The notes under the pieces are model-generated. The model ran no database searches and was not told the DNA's origin. It saw only the letters and a program-made list of their open reading frames with translations. 64,000 nucleotides of DNA from contig NZ_CP006681.1 of the NCBI RefSeq assembly GCF_000565175.1, positions 930,001-994,000 on the forward strand, written 5' to 3'. Position numbers and translations under genes: made by a program. The DNA comes from Spiroplasma culicicola AES-1 (GTDB taxonomy: Bacteria; Bacillota_I; Bacilli_A; Mycoplasmatales; Mycoplasmataceae). Positions 33,310 through 45,321 of this stretch are shown here, in pieces. The stretch's first letter is position 1, and each line of letters begins with the position of its first letter.

Positions 33310-34506
33310 TTAAGCGTTTTGGATTGCTTCAACACCAGGAAGAACTTTTCCTTCCATGTATTCTAATGAAGCTCCCCCACCTGTTGAAATGTGAGTAAAT
33401 TTATCTGCATATCCTAATTGAATTGCTGCAGCAGCACTATCTCCTCCACCAATTAAAGTAAAGGCATCACTCAAGTTAGCGATTGCTTCACAAACACCAA
33501 CTGTTCCTTTTTTGAAGTTTTCAAATTCAAAAACTCCCATTGGTCCATTTCAAGCAACTGTTTTTGCTCCTTTTAATGTTTCTTGGAATAATTCAATTGA
33601 TTTTGGTCCAATATCTAATCCCATAACATCATCTGGTAAATCAACACCTGAAATTGTTCCTTCAACATCTTTAAATTCAGCACAGTTAGCAGAATCAATT
33701 GGTAAAATGATTTTTCCATTTGATTTTTCTAAGTATTCTTTTGCAAGAGCCACTTTATCTTCTTCACATAATGATTTTCCAATATTGTGTCCTTGTGCTT
33801 TGAAGAAAGTATATGCCATACCTCCTCCAATAATAATTTTGTCAGCTTTTGTTAATAAGTTATCAATAACTCCAATTTTGTCAGAAACTTTTGCTCCTCC
33901 AATAATTGCTACAAATGGATGTTCTGGTGAATCAATCCCTTTTGATAACATTTCTAATTCTTTTTGAACTAAGAAACCAACACAACTTTCTGAAATGTTT
34001 GATGCAATTCCAACGTTTGAAGCATGAGCACGGTGTGCAGTTCCAAATGCGTCATTTACAAATACATCTCCTAAGCTTGCTCAGTATTTTCCTAAGTCAG
34101 CATTATTTTTTGATTCAAATTTAACAACTTCACCATTTTGAACATCTTCAAATCTAGTGTTTTCAAATAATAAAATTTGACCTGCTTCTAAAGATTTAAT
34201 TGCATTTTCTAACTCTTCTCCTCTTGTTTGAGCAACAAAAGTAACTGGTTTACCAGCAATTTCTTCTAATCTTTTTGCAACTGGTGCTAAAGATTTTTTT
34301 GCTTTATCTGCTTCTTCTTTAATTCTGCTTAAGTGTGAAAATAATACAATTTTTGCACCATTTTCTAATAAATAATTAATTGTTGGCATAGCAGCTTTAA
34401 TACGGTTGTCATCACTAATAACTCCATCTTTAATTGGTACGTTAAAATCAACTCTAACTAAAACTGTTTTGTCAGCAACTTGAACGTCTTTTAATGTTTT
34501 TTTCAT
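33310..34506 (-). CDS. pgk: Phosphoglycerate kinase
   Basis: Glycolytic ATP-forming step between 1,3-bisphosphoglycerate and 3-phosphoglycerate. 398 residues. [55 protein letters not shown] and [14 protein letters not shown] are all present. TGA encodes the Trp in WNGPMG and one other. The ribosome site is AAGGAG. The Panacea gene and gap lie upstream. Confidence 0.97.
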
Positions 34507-34565
34507 TGTTTGTGTCTCCTTATACTTTAATATTTTAAAACATTTTTACTATTTTTGTTGTTATT

Positions 34566-35060
34566 TTACTTATTTATTACAAAATCTAGATATTCAAAAA
34601 AACCATTTGGATTATTTGCATAAAATTTTAGTATATCTTGATCAGTAATCAAAATATTTTTATTAGGTTTATATAAATATCTTCATGGAGTCTGTTTATG
34701 ACAAATATCTACAATATTTCATGAATCTAAACTCATCATAAAACTTACAATCTTTTCAACAATAATTGATTCTTTGTATGTATCATATTTTAAATCAATA
34801 TTTTCTTGAAATAATAGTGGAATATTATTAGCTTTGAAAATTGTTTGTTGTTTTCAAAGATCATAAATAACAGGTCCTCACTTTCAAGTTTCAAAATCAA
34901 TTTTTGTGATCGGCTTTTTATAAATCAAAAAATACGCATATATAATATAAATTATTTTTTGAATTTGGATTTGAGTAACTTTCTTTTTGACTTTTAAATT
35001 AACTTTTGCCATTTTGTTAATTACAAAATCAATGTACTCTTCGATTGAATAAAAAAACAT
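34566..35060 (-). CDS. Panacea (DUF4065/SocA-like) domain protein
   Basis: 164 residues, hidden under the standard code by TGA tryptophans. The Panacea signatures are seen: KITKIDFETWKWGPVIYDLWK-like segment (family form 'FEAW.yGPV') at about 50-70, and LDSWNIVDICHKQTPWRY at about 118-135 (family form 'L..lTH...PW'). Panacea domains neutralise many different toxins in toxin-antitoxin operons (established). No toxin-like gene adjoins it: gap is upstream and pgk downstream, so it is an orphan here. No signal or membrane segment. Its leader shares an 18-base motif with the 799-residue gene at 18331-20730. Confidence 0.75.
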
Positions 35061-35087
35061 ATTTTCCCTCCAATATAGTTATCGTCA
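35061..35087 (-). promoter_or_regulatory. Shared leader motif, copy B (with ribosome site)
   Basis: Minus-strand TGACGATAACTATATTGG (35070-35087) followed by AGGG and A/T bases, 9 bp before the Panacea ATG. It differs at one base from the copy at 20741-20758. Confidence 0.6.
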
Positions 35088-35119
35088 GAAAAATATGTAA
35101 TTTGTCATTTATTTTAAAA

Positions 35120-36133
35120 TTATAAACCTAACATGTAGTTAATTGTACGGATAAATTGTGAAGTAAATGAGTTTTCGTTATCATATCATGAGAACACTTT
35201 AACCATTTGTTTTCCTTCAACTTCCATAACTCTTGTTAATGTTGCATCAAAAATTGACCCATATGTTGATGAAATTACATCTTGTGAAACAATTTGTTGT
35301 GTGTTATATTCTAATGCTTTTCCTAAGTCAGCATCAGCTTTAACAGCTTTTTCAATTGCTCCATTGATTTCTTCAACTGTTACATTTTTTGATAATTCAA
35401 CTGTTAAGTCTACGATTGATCCAGTAATTGTTGGAACACGTAATGCTAAACCATCTAATTTACCGTTTAAACTTGGTAACACTTTTCCAACTGCTGCTGC
35501 TGCACCAGTTTTTGAAGGCACGATGTTTCATGCAGCTGCACGTCCACGACGTACGTCAACATGTGGTAAGTCTAATAAAGTTTGGTCGTTTGTTACAGCA
35601 TGAATTGTATTCATTAATCCTTTAACAATTCCAAAGTTTTCGTCTAAAATTTTAGCAACTGGTGCTAAACAGTTTGTAGTACATGATGCTGCAGAAACAA
35701 TTACGTCATCTGCTGATAATGTTTTGTGGTTAACTCCAAATACGATTGTTTTTAAGTCACCTGTTGCTGGAGCTGAAATAATTGTTTTTTTAGCTCCTGC
35801 ATTAATATGAGCTTGCGCTTTATCTTTGTCAGCATAGAAACCTGTACATTCAACAACAAGATCAATTCCCATTTCACCTCAAGGTAAATTGTTTGCATCT
35901 CTTTCTGCTAAAATTTTAATTTCTTTACCATCAACAACGATAGCTCCATCTTTAGCTTTGATTTTTCCTCCCATGAATCTTCCATGTGCTGAATCAAATT
36001 CTAATAAGTATGCTAATGTATTAGCATTTGTTAAATCGTTAATTGCAACGATTTCTACATCTTTTGATAAGAATAATTGTCTAAAAGCAAGACGACCAAT
36101 TCTACCAAATCCGTTAATTGCGATTTTTTTCAT
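35120..36133 (-). CDS. gap: Glyceraldehyde-3-phosphate dehydrogenase
   Basis: NAD-dependent glycolytic dehydrogenase, 337 residues. [14 protein letters not shown] (NAD site), [12 protein letters not shown] (catalytic Cys) and the C-terminal SWYDNENSF motif are intact. TGA codes for tryptophan in the latter and at two other sites. An AAAGGAAACGG ribosome region precedes the ATG. In Bacillus gapB lies beside dnaB/dnaI, polA and mutM, the same neighbourhood as here. Confidence 0.97.
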
Positions 36134-36224
36134 TTTTACCGTTTCCTTTCACATTTTTATTTTATACCTAATAAAGACTTTTTAAATTATGTAATTCAAT
36201 GTTTTTTTCTACTTTTTTTCTAAA

Positions 36225-36264
36225 AAAAGATATTAATTGGAAAATTTTCCAATTAATATCTTTT
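36225..36264 (-). terminator. 40-bp perfect palindrome ending dnaI
   Basis: AAAAGATATTAATTGGAAAA and its exact complement adjoin, giving a 20-bp stem. It covers the dnaI stop codon (36253-36255) and last three codons, with a T run after it on the minus strand. Confidence 0.75.
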
Positions 36265-37146
36265 GTTGTCGCCTTCTAATTTAAGTGCAATTGCTAAGCC
36301 TTTTATTCTTTCAGTAAAACGTATTGTCTTATTTTTATCAAAATTACGTTCAGCTTGTTTTGTTAATTTCTTATTTAAATAATACTCTTCTAATTCAGCA
36401 ATTGAGAAATTTGAAGTAAAAAATGTTATTTTTTTATTTTCTAATCTTGTGTTTAATACTCCAAATAATAATTCATCTCGACTTCAATCACTTACAATTT
36501 CTGCACCAATATCATCTAAGATTAATACATCAATATTTGTACATAAATCTAAAAATTTATTATAATCATTTTCAAATGTTTTATTAAATGTTTCTTTTAC
36601 AGTTTGAATTAATTTATTAACTGTAACAACAACAACTTTTTTATCATTTTTAGCAAAAGTATTTGCAACTGTCTTCATTAAATATGTTTTTCCAATTCCA
36701 GGAGCTCCATATAAATAAATACCTTTTCATTTTGAAGGATCTAATTGCATTTTTTTAACATGGTTTAAAAATTCAGGAAATCCCACACTTAACTTTGGAT
36801 TTTCTTTTTTATAATCATCAATTGTATTTGTATATTCCTTAACATCATACTGTGCAAAAACAATATTTTTTTGAATTTTATAATCTTGATGTTCAAATTT
36901 TCAATGATTACAATTTTCACTCTTAATATAAAACTCATTATTAACAAATGAAAGTTTTTGTTGTACGCCTTTAATAATTTGATGACACTCACTCATTGGT
37001 TCATTTTCTTTGCAAATTATAATTTGCTCAATAACTCGAGTTAATAGTAAATTATTTTTTTCTAAAATTTCATCACTAATATTGTATTTTTGAATAAAAG
37101 GTTTAATAATTTGATTGTTTTTTATCTCATTTAAGGTTTTTTGCAT
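36253..37146 (-). CDS. dnaI: Primosomal protein DnaI (helicase loader)
   Basis: AAA+ ATPase that loads the replicative helicase DnaC. 297 residues. The N-terminal half has the helicase-interaction region with a Cys/His pair (MSECH... NCNH), and the AAA+ domain has Walker A LYGAPGIGKTY and Walker B VLILDDIG, then ERIK at the sensor/Arg finger region. TGA tryptophans occur at four sites. Its ATG overlaps the stop of dnaB by one base (TAATG). Confidence 0.92.
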
Positions 37147-38408
37147 TAGTTATCACCTCATAAAGACTCATCTAATTTAGCATCAGCTTTTGTTTCAACT
37201 TCGTAAGTTTTTTTCTTAACTGTTTTTGATCAAGAATCATCATTAATAAAGTCAAATGAATTTACTGTATTTTTTGGTTTTTTAGATTTTTGATTTGCAG
37301 CTTTTAAATATTCCATTGCTTCTTTAGCTGTTTTAATTGATTTATCTTGAAATGTTTTGGCAATTTTATATAAATAATTGGCCACAATTTTTTCATCATT
37401 TTTAAAATATGAAAAATCCATTAAACAGTTAATAACTCCATGACGTAATTTATATTCAGAAGATAATTTTTTAATTAACAAAATCATATCATCATTTAGT
37501 TTATTTATTCTTAACAATCCTTGTAAATAATCAACTGGTTCAATTGTTTCAAGCTCTTTTAATTTAATATTTGTTTGTTCAATCATATTTTGTTTTGGAT
37601 CAAATACATCAACTGTTGTTTGAAATGCTTCATCACCAAAGTAAACCTCACTAATATAGTTATAAAATTTATTTTTACTAATTTTATAAGTTTGACCATC
37701 ATATGCAGCTTTTAAAGCTTTCAAAATCTCATCTTGAGATACACTATATGCACAATAAACATTTTGTAATTCTTCTTTTAAAGAATCAATATTATTTGTA
37801 ATAATAATTTGTTCTCTTTCAAGTTGAACCATTAAATTTTCAAAGTTAAATCCTTTTAATAATGGTGAAGATCTTTTTGGTTTTGGTTTTAACCCCTTAG
37901 TAAATTTAATCTCTGAATTTTCACTTAACTCTGCAAATACTTCAAAGAATTTTGAACTAGTGTTGTTATAACCACTGGTTTGTGAAAAATCACCTTCATC
38001 ACGGAAAATAAATCTAGCAATTTCATAGTTTTTTTCATCAATCTTTTTCATCAAAGCATTATTAAATAATTCATTTTCAAAAAATGCTTTTGGTTCCAAA
38101 GGTGCATATATATTATAAATAACTGAGTTTTTTTCTTGATTATAAAGTGTTTCAATAAGTCCCATTGCTTCTAATCTTTTAATTCATTTTGACATTTTAT
38201 CATGTTTTAAATCACATAAAGTTAATATCCTTTCTTCTTTAAATTCAGCTGTTTTTAAATCTTTTAAAATTTCTGCTTCATGAATTAACAATTTATATAG
38301 GTTAACGCTTCTCATTCCAATAATTGGTTGATAAAGATAAGCAAGGATCTTATCATCAAATGAACTTATACTGTTTTTTATTATTACTTTATAAACAAAA
38401 TTTTTCAT
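37146..38408 (-). CDS. dnaB: Replication initiation protein DnaB/DnaD family
   Basis: Bacillus-type DnaB, which works with DnaD and DnaI to load the helicase; not the E. coli helicase. 420 residues. Winged-helix-like N-terminus (ILAYLYQPIIGMRSVNLYKLL, MSKWIKRLEAMGLIETL) and a C-terminal DnaB-2 region (SSEYKLRHGVINCLMDFSYFKN, IAKTFQDKSIKTAKEAMEYLK). ATG 38408 is chosen; TTG 38411 is one codon upstream and better spaced from GGAG. Coupled to dnaI. Bacillus has the same dnaB-dnaI pair. Confidence 0.9.
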
Positions 38409-38523
38409 CAAAAATAGTTCTCCTTGTTAAATGGTATGTGTTATTAATAATATTGCAAATTATAAAAATTAAAATAGATTTGAAAATTTTTAATAAATCT
38501 ATTTTAATTTGTTAATTATTTTT

Positions 38524-38550
38524 ATTAAAAAACACCAATAAATTGGTGTC
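38524..38550 (-). terminator. mutM terminator
   Basis: ACACCAAT / ATTGGTGT with a T run on the minus strand, 20 bp past the mutM stop. A second stem (AAAATAGATTT / AAATCTATTTT, 38474-38510) lies in the rest of the gap, upstream of dnaB; its role is unclear. Confidence 0.7.
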
Positions 38551-38570
38551 ATTTTTGATTTATCCACATA

Positions 38571-39404
38571 TTAATTTCTTTCTTGGCACTTAAAACACAG
38601 ATAAGTTCCACGACCATTTACCTTAATTTTGATAATGACATTATTACAAGCATAGCATTTTTGGTTTTTTCTAGTATGTACTTGCAACTCATTTTGAAAT
38701 TTACCATCAATTCCTTGTTCAGGTTGATAAGTATCAATTGTTGAACCTCCTAAACTTATGGCTCAGTTTAAAATTTTAATTGATGAGTCTAAAATCCTTT
38801 GATAATCATTAATATTTAAGTCTTTTGCAAGTGTTAAAGGATGAATTTTAGCATCATACAAAATTTCATCAGCGTAAATATTGCCAATTCCTGAAATCTT
38901 AGTTTGATCTAACAAAACTGTTTTAATATGCTTACTTGATTTAGCCATTTTGTCATATAAATATTGAGCTGTCACAATTGGATTAAATGGTTCTGGTCCC
39001 ACTTTTGAAATTGGCAATTGCTCTTTATAATCTTTTGCTTTTTGATAATGAAAAGTTCCAAATCTTCTTGTATCGTGATATGCCAAGATTTTATTATCAC
39101 TTAAAATAAATTCAGCTAAAATGTGTTTTTTATCATAAATATCTTTAGAATCATAAACAAATCATTTTCCTTCCATGCGTAAATGGCTAATTAAAACCAT
39201 ATCGCCAAGTTCAAAAATAATGTGTTTTGCAATTCTTGAGATGTGCTCAATTTTGCGATTTTTAATTGATTTTTTAAATTCTTCAATTGTTCCTTCACCT
39301 TTAAAAAGCTTTAAATAATACATTTTAACTTCTAAAATTGTATAACCAACCACTCTTTTTCTAAGCGAATTGACAACCGTTTCAACTTCTGGTAATTCAG
39401 GCAT
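38571..39404 (-). CDS. mutM: Formamidopyrimidine-DNA glycosylase
   Basis: Excises oxidised purines such as 8-oxoguanine and cuts the abasic site. 277 residues. The N-terminal catalytic Pro is in PELPEVETVV; HLRMEGK, KISGIGNIYADE and the C-terminal zinc finger (CYAC...CFKC) are intact. Two or more TGA tryptophans. It is downstream of polA with 16 bp between them, as in Bacillus polA-mutM. Confidence 0.96.
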
Positions 39405-39420
39405 TTTATATCATTTCTTT

Positions 39421-42123
39421 CTATTTTAATTCATATCAGTTTTTAGCACATGACACATTTACATCTAATTTCACTTTTGAAATACGATTCTTATTTGATA
39501 TTGTCAATAATTGATTATAAGCATTATTCATAATATCAACAATTGTTTGTTTATATGTTTCAACTTTGTCTTCTTGAACCAATAAAATAATTTCATCGTG
39601 AATTTGAGCCACTATTTTAATCTCACTATTATTTAGCAAGATTTTTTTATAAATTTCAACCATAGCAACTTTTAAAATATCTGCAGCAGTTCCCTGAATT
39701 GGTGCATTAATAGCTGCTCTTTTACCAAATTCTTGGACCATTTTATTGCTATTTTGTAATTCATAAATATATCTTCGTCTATTGGCCATTGTTTCAACAT
39801 AGCCTTGTTTTTTACAAAATTCTAAGATATCTGCCTTGTAATTAATAATTTTTGGAAATGTTTTGTTGTAAGCTTCAATGTAATCTGTGGCTTCTTTATG
39901 ACTAATTTTTAAGTCTTTTGCAAGTCCAAACTTGGTTAGACCATATAAAATTCCAAAGTTAAAAACTTTTGCCACTCTACGTTGCTCTGCACCAACTGGT
40001 TTTGAAGCATCTAAATTAAAGATATTTCTTGCAGCAAGCTCGTGAATATCGATGTTATTTTCATAGGCATCAATTAATACTTCTTCATTGGCAATATCTG
40101 CTAGAACTCTCAATTCAATTTGTGAATAGTCAATACTCATAAATGAATATCCTTTTGGAGTAATAAAGATTTTTCTAACCTCTTTTTGTAATTCATCTCT
40201 AACAGATATATTTTGTAAATTAGGTTCAACTGAACTTAATCGTCCAGTATTTGTTAAAGTTTGATGATAAATAGTGTGCACTTTATTATCACTGTAAATG
40301 TATTTTTCAAATCCACTTAAATAAGTACTATATAATTTTGAATATTTTCTAAATAATAAGATTTTTTCAATGATTGGGTGATCATTAATCAATTCATCTA
40401 AAACTTCTTTATCTGTACTTCCTTTTTTTCAATTGCGTAAATTTAAATTATCAAATAAAAGCTCTTTTAATTGTTTTGGACTTGCTAAGTTAATCGCTTC
40501 AAATCCTGCTTCTTTGATTATATCTTGAGCTTCGCTTTCAACTTTTTCTAATGCTGTTAAAACATTAGCAGTTTGAATTTTTAATTCATCGCGATCAATC
40601 AAAACCCCTTCTTGTTCTGCTTTTAATAATACAAAACTTAAAGGTAATTCAATTTGTTGATATAGTTCATATTGATTAGTCTCTTTTAACTGAGTAATAA
40701 TATCTTCATAAATCTGTGAAATTATCATGGCTTTTGAAATTACATATTCAACTTTAATTTTTTGATCAATATTTTTACTTCGTTTAACCCCTTTACCAAA
40801 AATTTCTTCACTGGTTGCAATTAGTAATTCGGAATTCACTAAATTTAAATGTGATTCAAAATTTGATTTAACATTTGAATTTAAAACATAACATGCAATC
40901 ATCATATCAAATACAAAATTATCATAATTTAGTTTATATCCTAAATCTTCTAAAACATAAATAGTTTTTTTAACATCATATGTATAAAATTTTGAGTTTA
41001 ATAAGAATTTTGCCAATGCTTCATCCACATTTGATTCTTGTCAATTAAAAATATTGACCTCTTCTGCATTATTAAATGTGTAAAAGAAGTTTCCTTTCGA
41101 ATTGACAATTGCAAATCCTACAATATCATAATTGTGATAATTATCATTTAAAATCTCTAAATTAATAAAATTAATTTCAGCACTAAAATTTGACTCTCAT
41201 TTATCAATAATTTGATATTGAATTTGGCTTTTAACGTCAACTTCACTTTGAGCTACATCATTACAATATTTTCGAATCATTGAATTCATTTCATATTTTG
41301 TAAAGAAATCTTTTAAAGAGTCAAAATTTACTTGAGTTTCTCTAAACTCAAAGTTATCAATTTCAACTCCAGTATAAATTGTGGCAATTTCTTTTGATAA
41401 AAAAGCATCTTCTTTACCATCAATTAATTTTTGTTGTTTGGCACCTTTAATTTTGTCAACATTTAAATATAAATTATCCAGGTCCCCAAATTCTTGCAAT
41501 AATTCTTTTGCACTTTTTTCACCAATTCCAGCAACACCTTTGATATTATCTGAGCTATCTCCTCTTAGACCTTTATAATCAATTACTTGTTCAGGGCTAA
41601 TTCCTCATTTTTCAAATAATTTTTGTTTATCATAAACTAAAATATCGCTTGTTCCAGTTTGAGGTGAAAGTACAAAAGTATTTTGTGAAATTAATTGATA
41701 CATATCTTGATCACTTGTTAAAATGTCCACTTGATAATCAAGATTATCTTTTAACATATAAGAAATAGTTCCAATAATATCATCAGCTTCATATCCTTCA
41801 TATTCATATCAGTCAATATTTGCTTGAGTTAAAAATTCTCTTACAATTGGAAATTGTTTAATTAATTCAGGAGGAGTTTTTTTTCGACCATCCTTATAGC
41901 TTTCTAATTTATCATGTCTAAAAGTTTTTTTGCCTTTATCAAAAGCAACTTTAATATCAAAATAATTATTTTTATTCATAATGTTAAAAAGCATATTGAT
42001 AAATGAAAAAACAGCATTTGTGGGAGTTCCATCACGAGTAGTTAAAGTTGCTCTTCCAAAGGAACTATAAAATGCTCTAAATATTAAAGCATTTCCATCT
42101 ACTAATAAAATTTTTTTTGTCAT
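39421..42123 (-). CDS. polA: DNA polymerase I
   Basis: Gap-filling and Okazaki-fragment polymerase, 900 residues. N-terminal 5'-3' exonuclease (LLVDGNALIFRAFYSSFG start; GDSSDNIKGVAGIGEK-type motif near 190). The middle 3'-5' exonuclease domain lacks a clear DxE motif, so proofreading is probably lost as in many Gram-positive relatives (inference). The polymerase domain is intact: motif A SIDYSQIELRVLAD, motif B RRVAKVFNFGILYGLT and motif C QIHDEIILLV. TGA codons occur at five tryptophans. The ORF ends WYELK. Confidence 0.95.
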
Positions 42124-42152
42124 AAATTTTTACCGCCATTCAATAAAATGAT

Positions 42153-42180
42153 AACAAAAAAAGTATCGGTGATACTTTTT
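42153..42180 (-). terminator. dnaE terminator
   Basis: AAAAAGTATC / GATACTTTTT with a 3-nt loop, between the dnaE stop and the polA start. Confidence 0.8.
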
Positions 42181-42183
42181 ATA

Positions 42184-45171
42184 TTATTTAATATTTTTCT
42201 TAAATTCTATTAAGATTGCCGATATTTTGTTATTAAACAATTGGGTTTTAATTTTTAAAATTAAATATTTTCCAATAGCAATCTCATTTTTAATTTTTTC
42301 ATAAGTTGAAGCAAAAATAGTCATTACCATACTTGCGCTTTCATCACTGATATCAACAAAACACATTTGTCCCCCATTTTTATCAGTTTTTGTAACAATA
42401 TTTTCAACCATTACTAAAACATCACTTGTCATATTATCCTTATTTAAATTTGATAAATAAATTAACTTATCATTATTAACAATTTTTTTGCGAAAAATAC
42501 TTAATGGATGAGAACTGACATAAAATCCGAGATATTCTTTTTCAAAAGCTACAATTTCTTCTAAATTATCTTTTGATTGACGAATATCTAAGCTTAATTC
42601 ACTTGCATGTAACGTATGTTTAATATTGGCAAGATTTAAAATGGCTTCACGGTTTTCAATTAATTCTTTTCTAGAATAGCCATAAATATCAAATGCACCT
42701 GAATAAACTAAAGCATTATACTTTTGTTCTCCTAATCCAAATTGAGACAATTGTGAAAGTAAAATTAAAATATTGTCAAAAACAGCTTTATCTGTTTTAA
42801 AGATTGTTTGAATATTTTTAATAAATTCAGGTCCAATTGTTTTAATAGTATTTAAAGGCATATTAATTGTATTATTTGTAAAATAATAGCGTTTATTTGG
42901 ATTTTTTATACTTGGTCCATTAATTTTATAACCATAGTTTTTTAATTCATTTAAATATTGTGATGTCCTAACTTCATTTCTTAAAACTCCGTTTAGTAAT
43001 GAACAATAAAATTCAACTTTATAATGAGTTTTTAAATAAGCCATTCAGTAACTGATAATTGAATAAGAGATAGCATGTGACTTATTAAATCCATACTCTG
43101 CAAATTTTTCAACATAATGTCATAATTCCTCTGCTTTGTTTTTTTCATACCCAGAATTAAGTGCACCATTCATAAATTCACTTTTAAACTGATTCATTAA
43201 TTTTTGATCTTTTTTCCCCATAGCTCGTCTAACAATATCAGATTTACTTAAACTAAAACCAGCAACTCTTTGTAATAATTGCATTACTTGTTCTTGATAA
43301 ACAATAATTCCATAAGTGTAACCTAAAATATCTTCCAAATTATTATCAATTATATAATCGGCTTGTTTTTGATTTTTTCTTTCAATATATAGAGGGATAT
43401 TTTCTTGAGGGCCTGGTCTATAAAGTGATGAAGTAATTGCTATATCATCAATTGATGTAGGATTCATTTTTCTTAAAACTTCTGTCATTCCACTAGATTC
43501 AAGTTGAAAAATTCCACTAGTTTGACCAGTCTTTAATAATTCAAATGTCTCTTGATCTCTATCTAAAATATGTTCTAAAGCAAGAGTTTCATTTCTTTGC
43601 GTTTGAATTATTTTTAACACTTCTTGAATAGTTGTTAAGTTTCTTAAACCTAAGATATCAGTTTTAATTAAACCAATATCTTCTAAATAGTTCATTGAAA
43701 ATTGAGTTTGAGATATTCCATTAATTCCCATTTTAGTTGGTACTACTTGATGCATTGGTATATCACAAAATACAACTCCAGCAGCGTGGGTTCCAGTTTG
43801 ACGTGGCAATCCTATAATATTTTTAATAACCCCAAAAATTCTTGGATACTTTTCTTGATATTTTGTCAAAATTTTTGATTCAGAAAGTGCTTTATCTAAA
43901 TCTTTAATATTTCCATCATAAATTTGCTTTGTCATTTGATTAATTTCATCATTTGGAATATCAAAAACACGTCCACAATCTCTTAAAGCATTTTTAATTC
44001 CAATTGTTTGAAAAGTTGTAATTGTTGCAAAATGATCTTTGCCATATTTTTCAAATAAATATTCCAAGACTTCTTCTCTTCGGTCATCTTGAAAATCAAT
44101 ATCAATATCGGGCATAGTAACTCTTTCAATATTTAAAAATCTTTCAAATAATAAACCTCATTTAATTGGATCTGGTTGTGTTATGCCTAATAAATAGGCT
44201 ACCAAACTTCCAGCAGCACTACCTCTTCCTGGACCAACTAAAATATTTTTTTCTTTAGCAGCGTTTACCATATCTGCAACTATTAAAAAATAATCAGCAA
44301 ATCCCATTTTCTTAATAACATCTAATTCATAATTTAAGCGCTCTAAATATTGATTTTTATCAATTTCATAATTTAACTCACTCAATTTTTCATAACATAT
44401 TTTTTCCAAATAACTATCTGAAGGCATTTTTTGAGCATTTGGATAAGTTAAAAAGTGTTTTGCTTGATAATCAATTACTTGATTTTCAATTTGACTAGCT
44501 ATTAAATCAATATTTTGATTATGTAAGTTCATGTCCATATATTGATTTACTTGATTTGATGTAAAATAAAAATTTTTTGAAACAGTATCAACTTCATTTA
44601 ACAGTTTAGCTTCACCAATTGCTCTTAAAACTTTAAAATCAAAGTAATCATCTTCATATAAAAAATTTATTTCATTAGCAAAAACTATATTTTGATCTTT
44701 TTTTAAATATTCATAATTTACTTTTGTAACTCCATAAAATAAATTGGCTTTAAATAAAGAATTAATTTTTGATTTAAAATTATCAAAATTTTCAATTGTT
44801 GGAATAAAAATAACAATATTATTGTCATAGTTTAAGTTAAAAATTTCTTTTTCAATTTTATTAATATCATAGCGATCTAAATTAGAAATATAAGAAGAAA
44901 TATAAGATACATTTTGATATCCCAAATTATTTTTAGCAAATAGCAAAATTCTTCCATAGGAAATATCAACGTTTACTCCAATTACTGGTTTTATATCATT
45001 CTCTTTTGCTAATTGTAAAAATTCAGCAACTCCATACATAGTATTATTTTCTGCATAAAAACCCAATTTAAAATCATTTCTTTTTAAGAAATTGATATAG
45101 TCTTGAGGTCTAATTGTGGAATTTAAAAAATTATAACTTGTTTGTAAATTTAATAAATTTAAATATTCCAT
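42184..45171 (-). CDS. dnaE: DNA polymerase III alpha subunit DnaE
   Basis: C-family replicative polymerase, 995 residues. The catalytic motif [19 protein letters not shown] (about residues 352-370) and the fingers ([19 protein letters not shown]) are intact. The N-terminal PHP domain begins [14 protein letters not shown] where active PHP domains have HxH, so metal binding there seems lost. It is shorter than E. coli DnaE (1160). TGA tryptophans at two or more places. ATG 45171 follows AGAGGTGG; a GTG at 45180 would overlap that site. Confidence 0.95.
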
Positions 45172-45205
45172 ATAAACCACCTCTTTAACAAATATATTTT
45201 ACACA

Positions 45206-45211
45206 ATTATA
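45206..45211 (-). promoter_or_regulatory. -10 of a dnaE promoter
   Basis: A perfect minus-strand TATAAT 35 bp upstream of the dnaE ATG, just beyond the small-RNA terminator, so dnaE can start independently. No clear -35. Confidence 0.4.
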
Positions 45212-45315
45212 TTAAAAAAGGTTGTTCTTGGAGGACAACCTTTAAGAAAGCATATCTTTAATAATCAACAATATAATCATCTATCGTTTGAGTGGGTTAA
45301 TGAAATATCATTAAC
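45212..45315 (-). ncRNA. Candidate small RNA with CCUCC terminator loop
   Basis: No ORF fits this gap. On the minus strand a promoter (45322-45349) would start an RNA near 45315. The RNA opens with GGTGTTAATG, which folds with CATTAACCC around ATATTT, and ends in a strong terminator AAAGGTTGT / ACAACCTTT (45217-45243) followed by T6. The 9-nt terminator loop reads CCTCCAAGA, which contains an anti-Shine-Dalgarno string. I do not recognise a known family (not tmRNA, SRP RNA or RNase P RNA). It could also be an attenuator leader of dnaE, but dnaE has its own -10 after the terminator. Confidence 0.55.
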
Positions 45316-45321
45316 ACCTTT

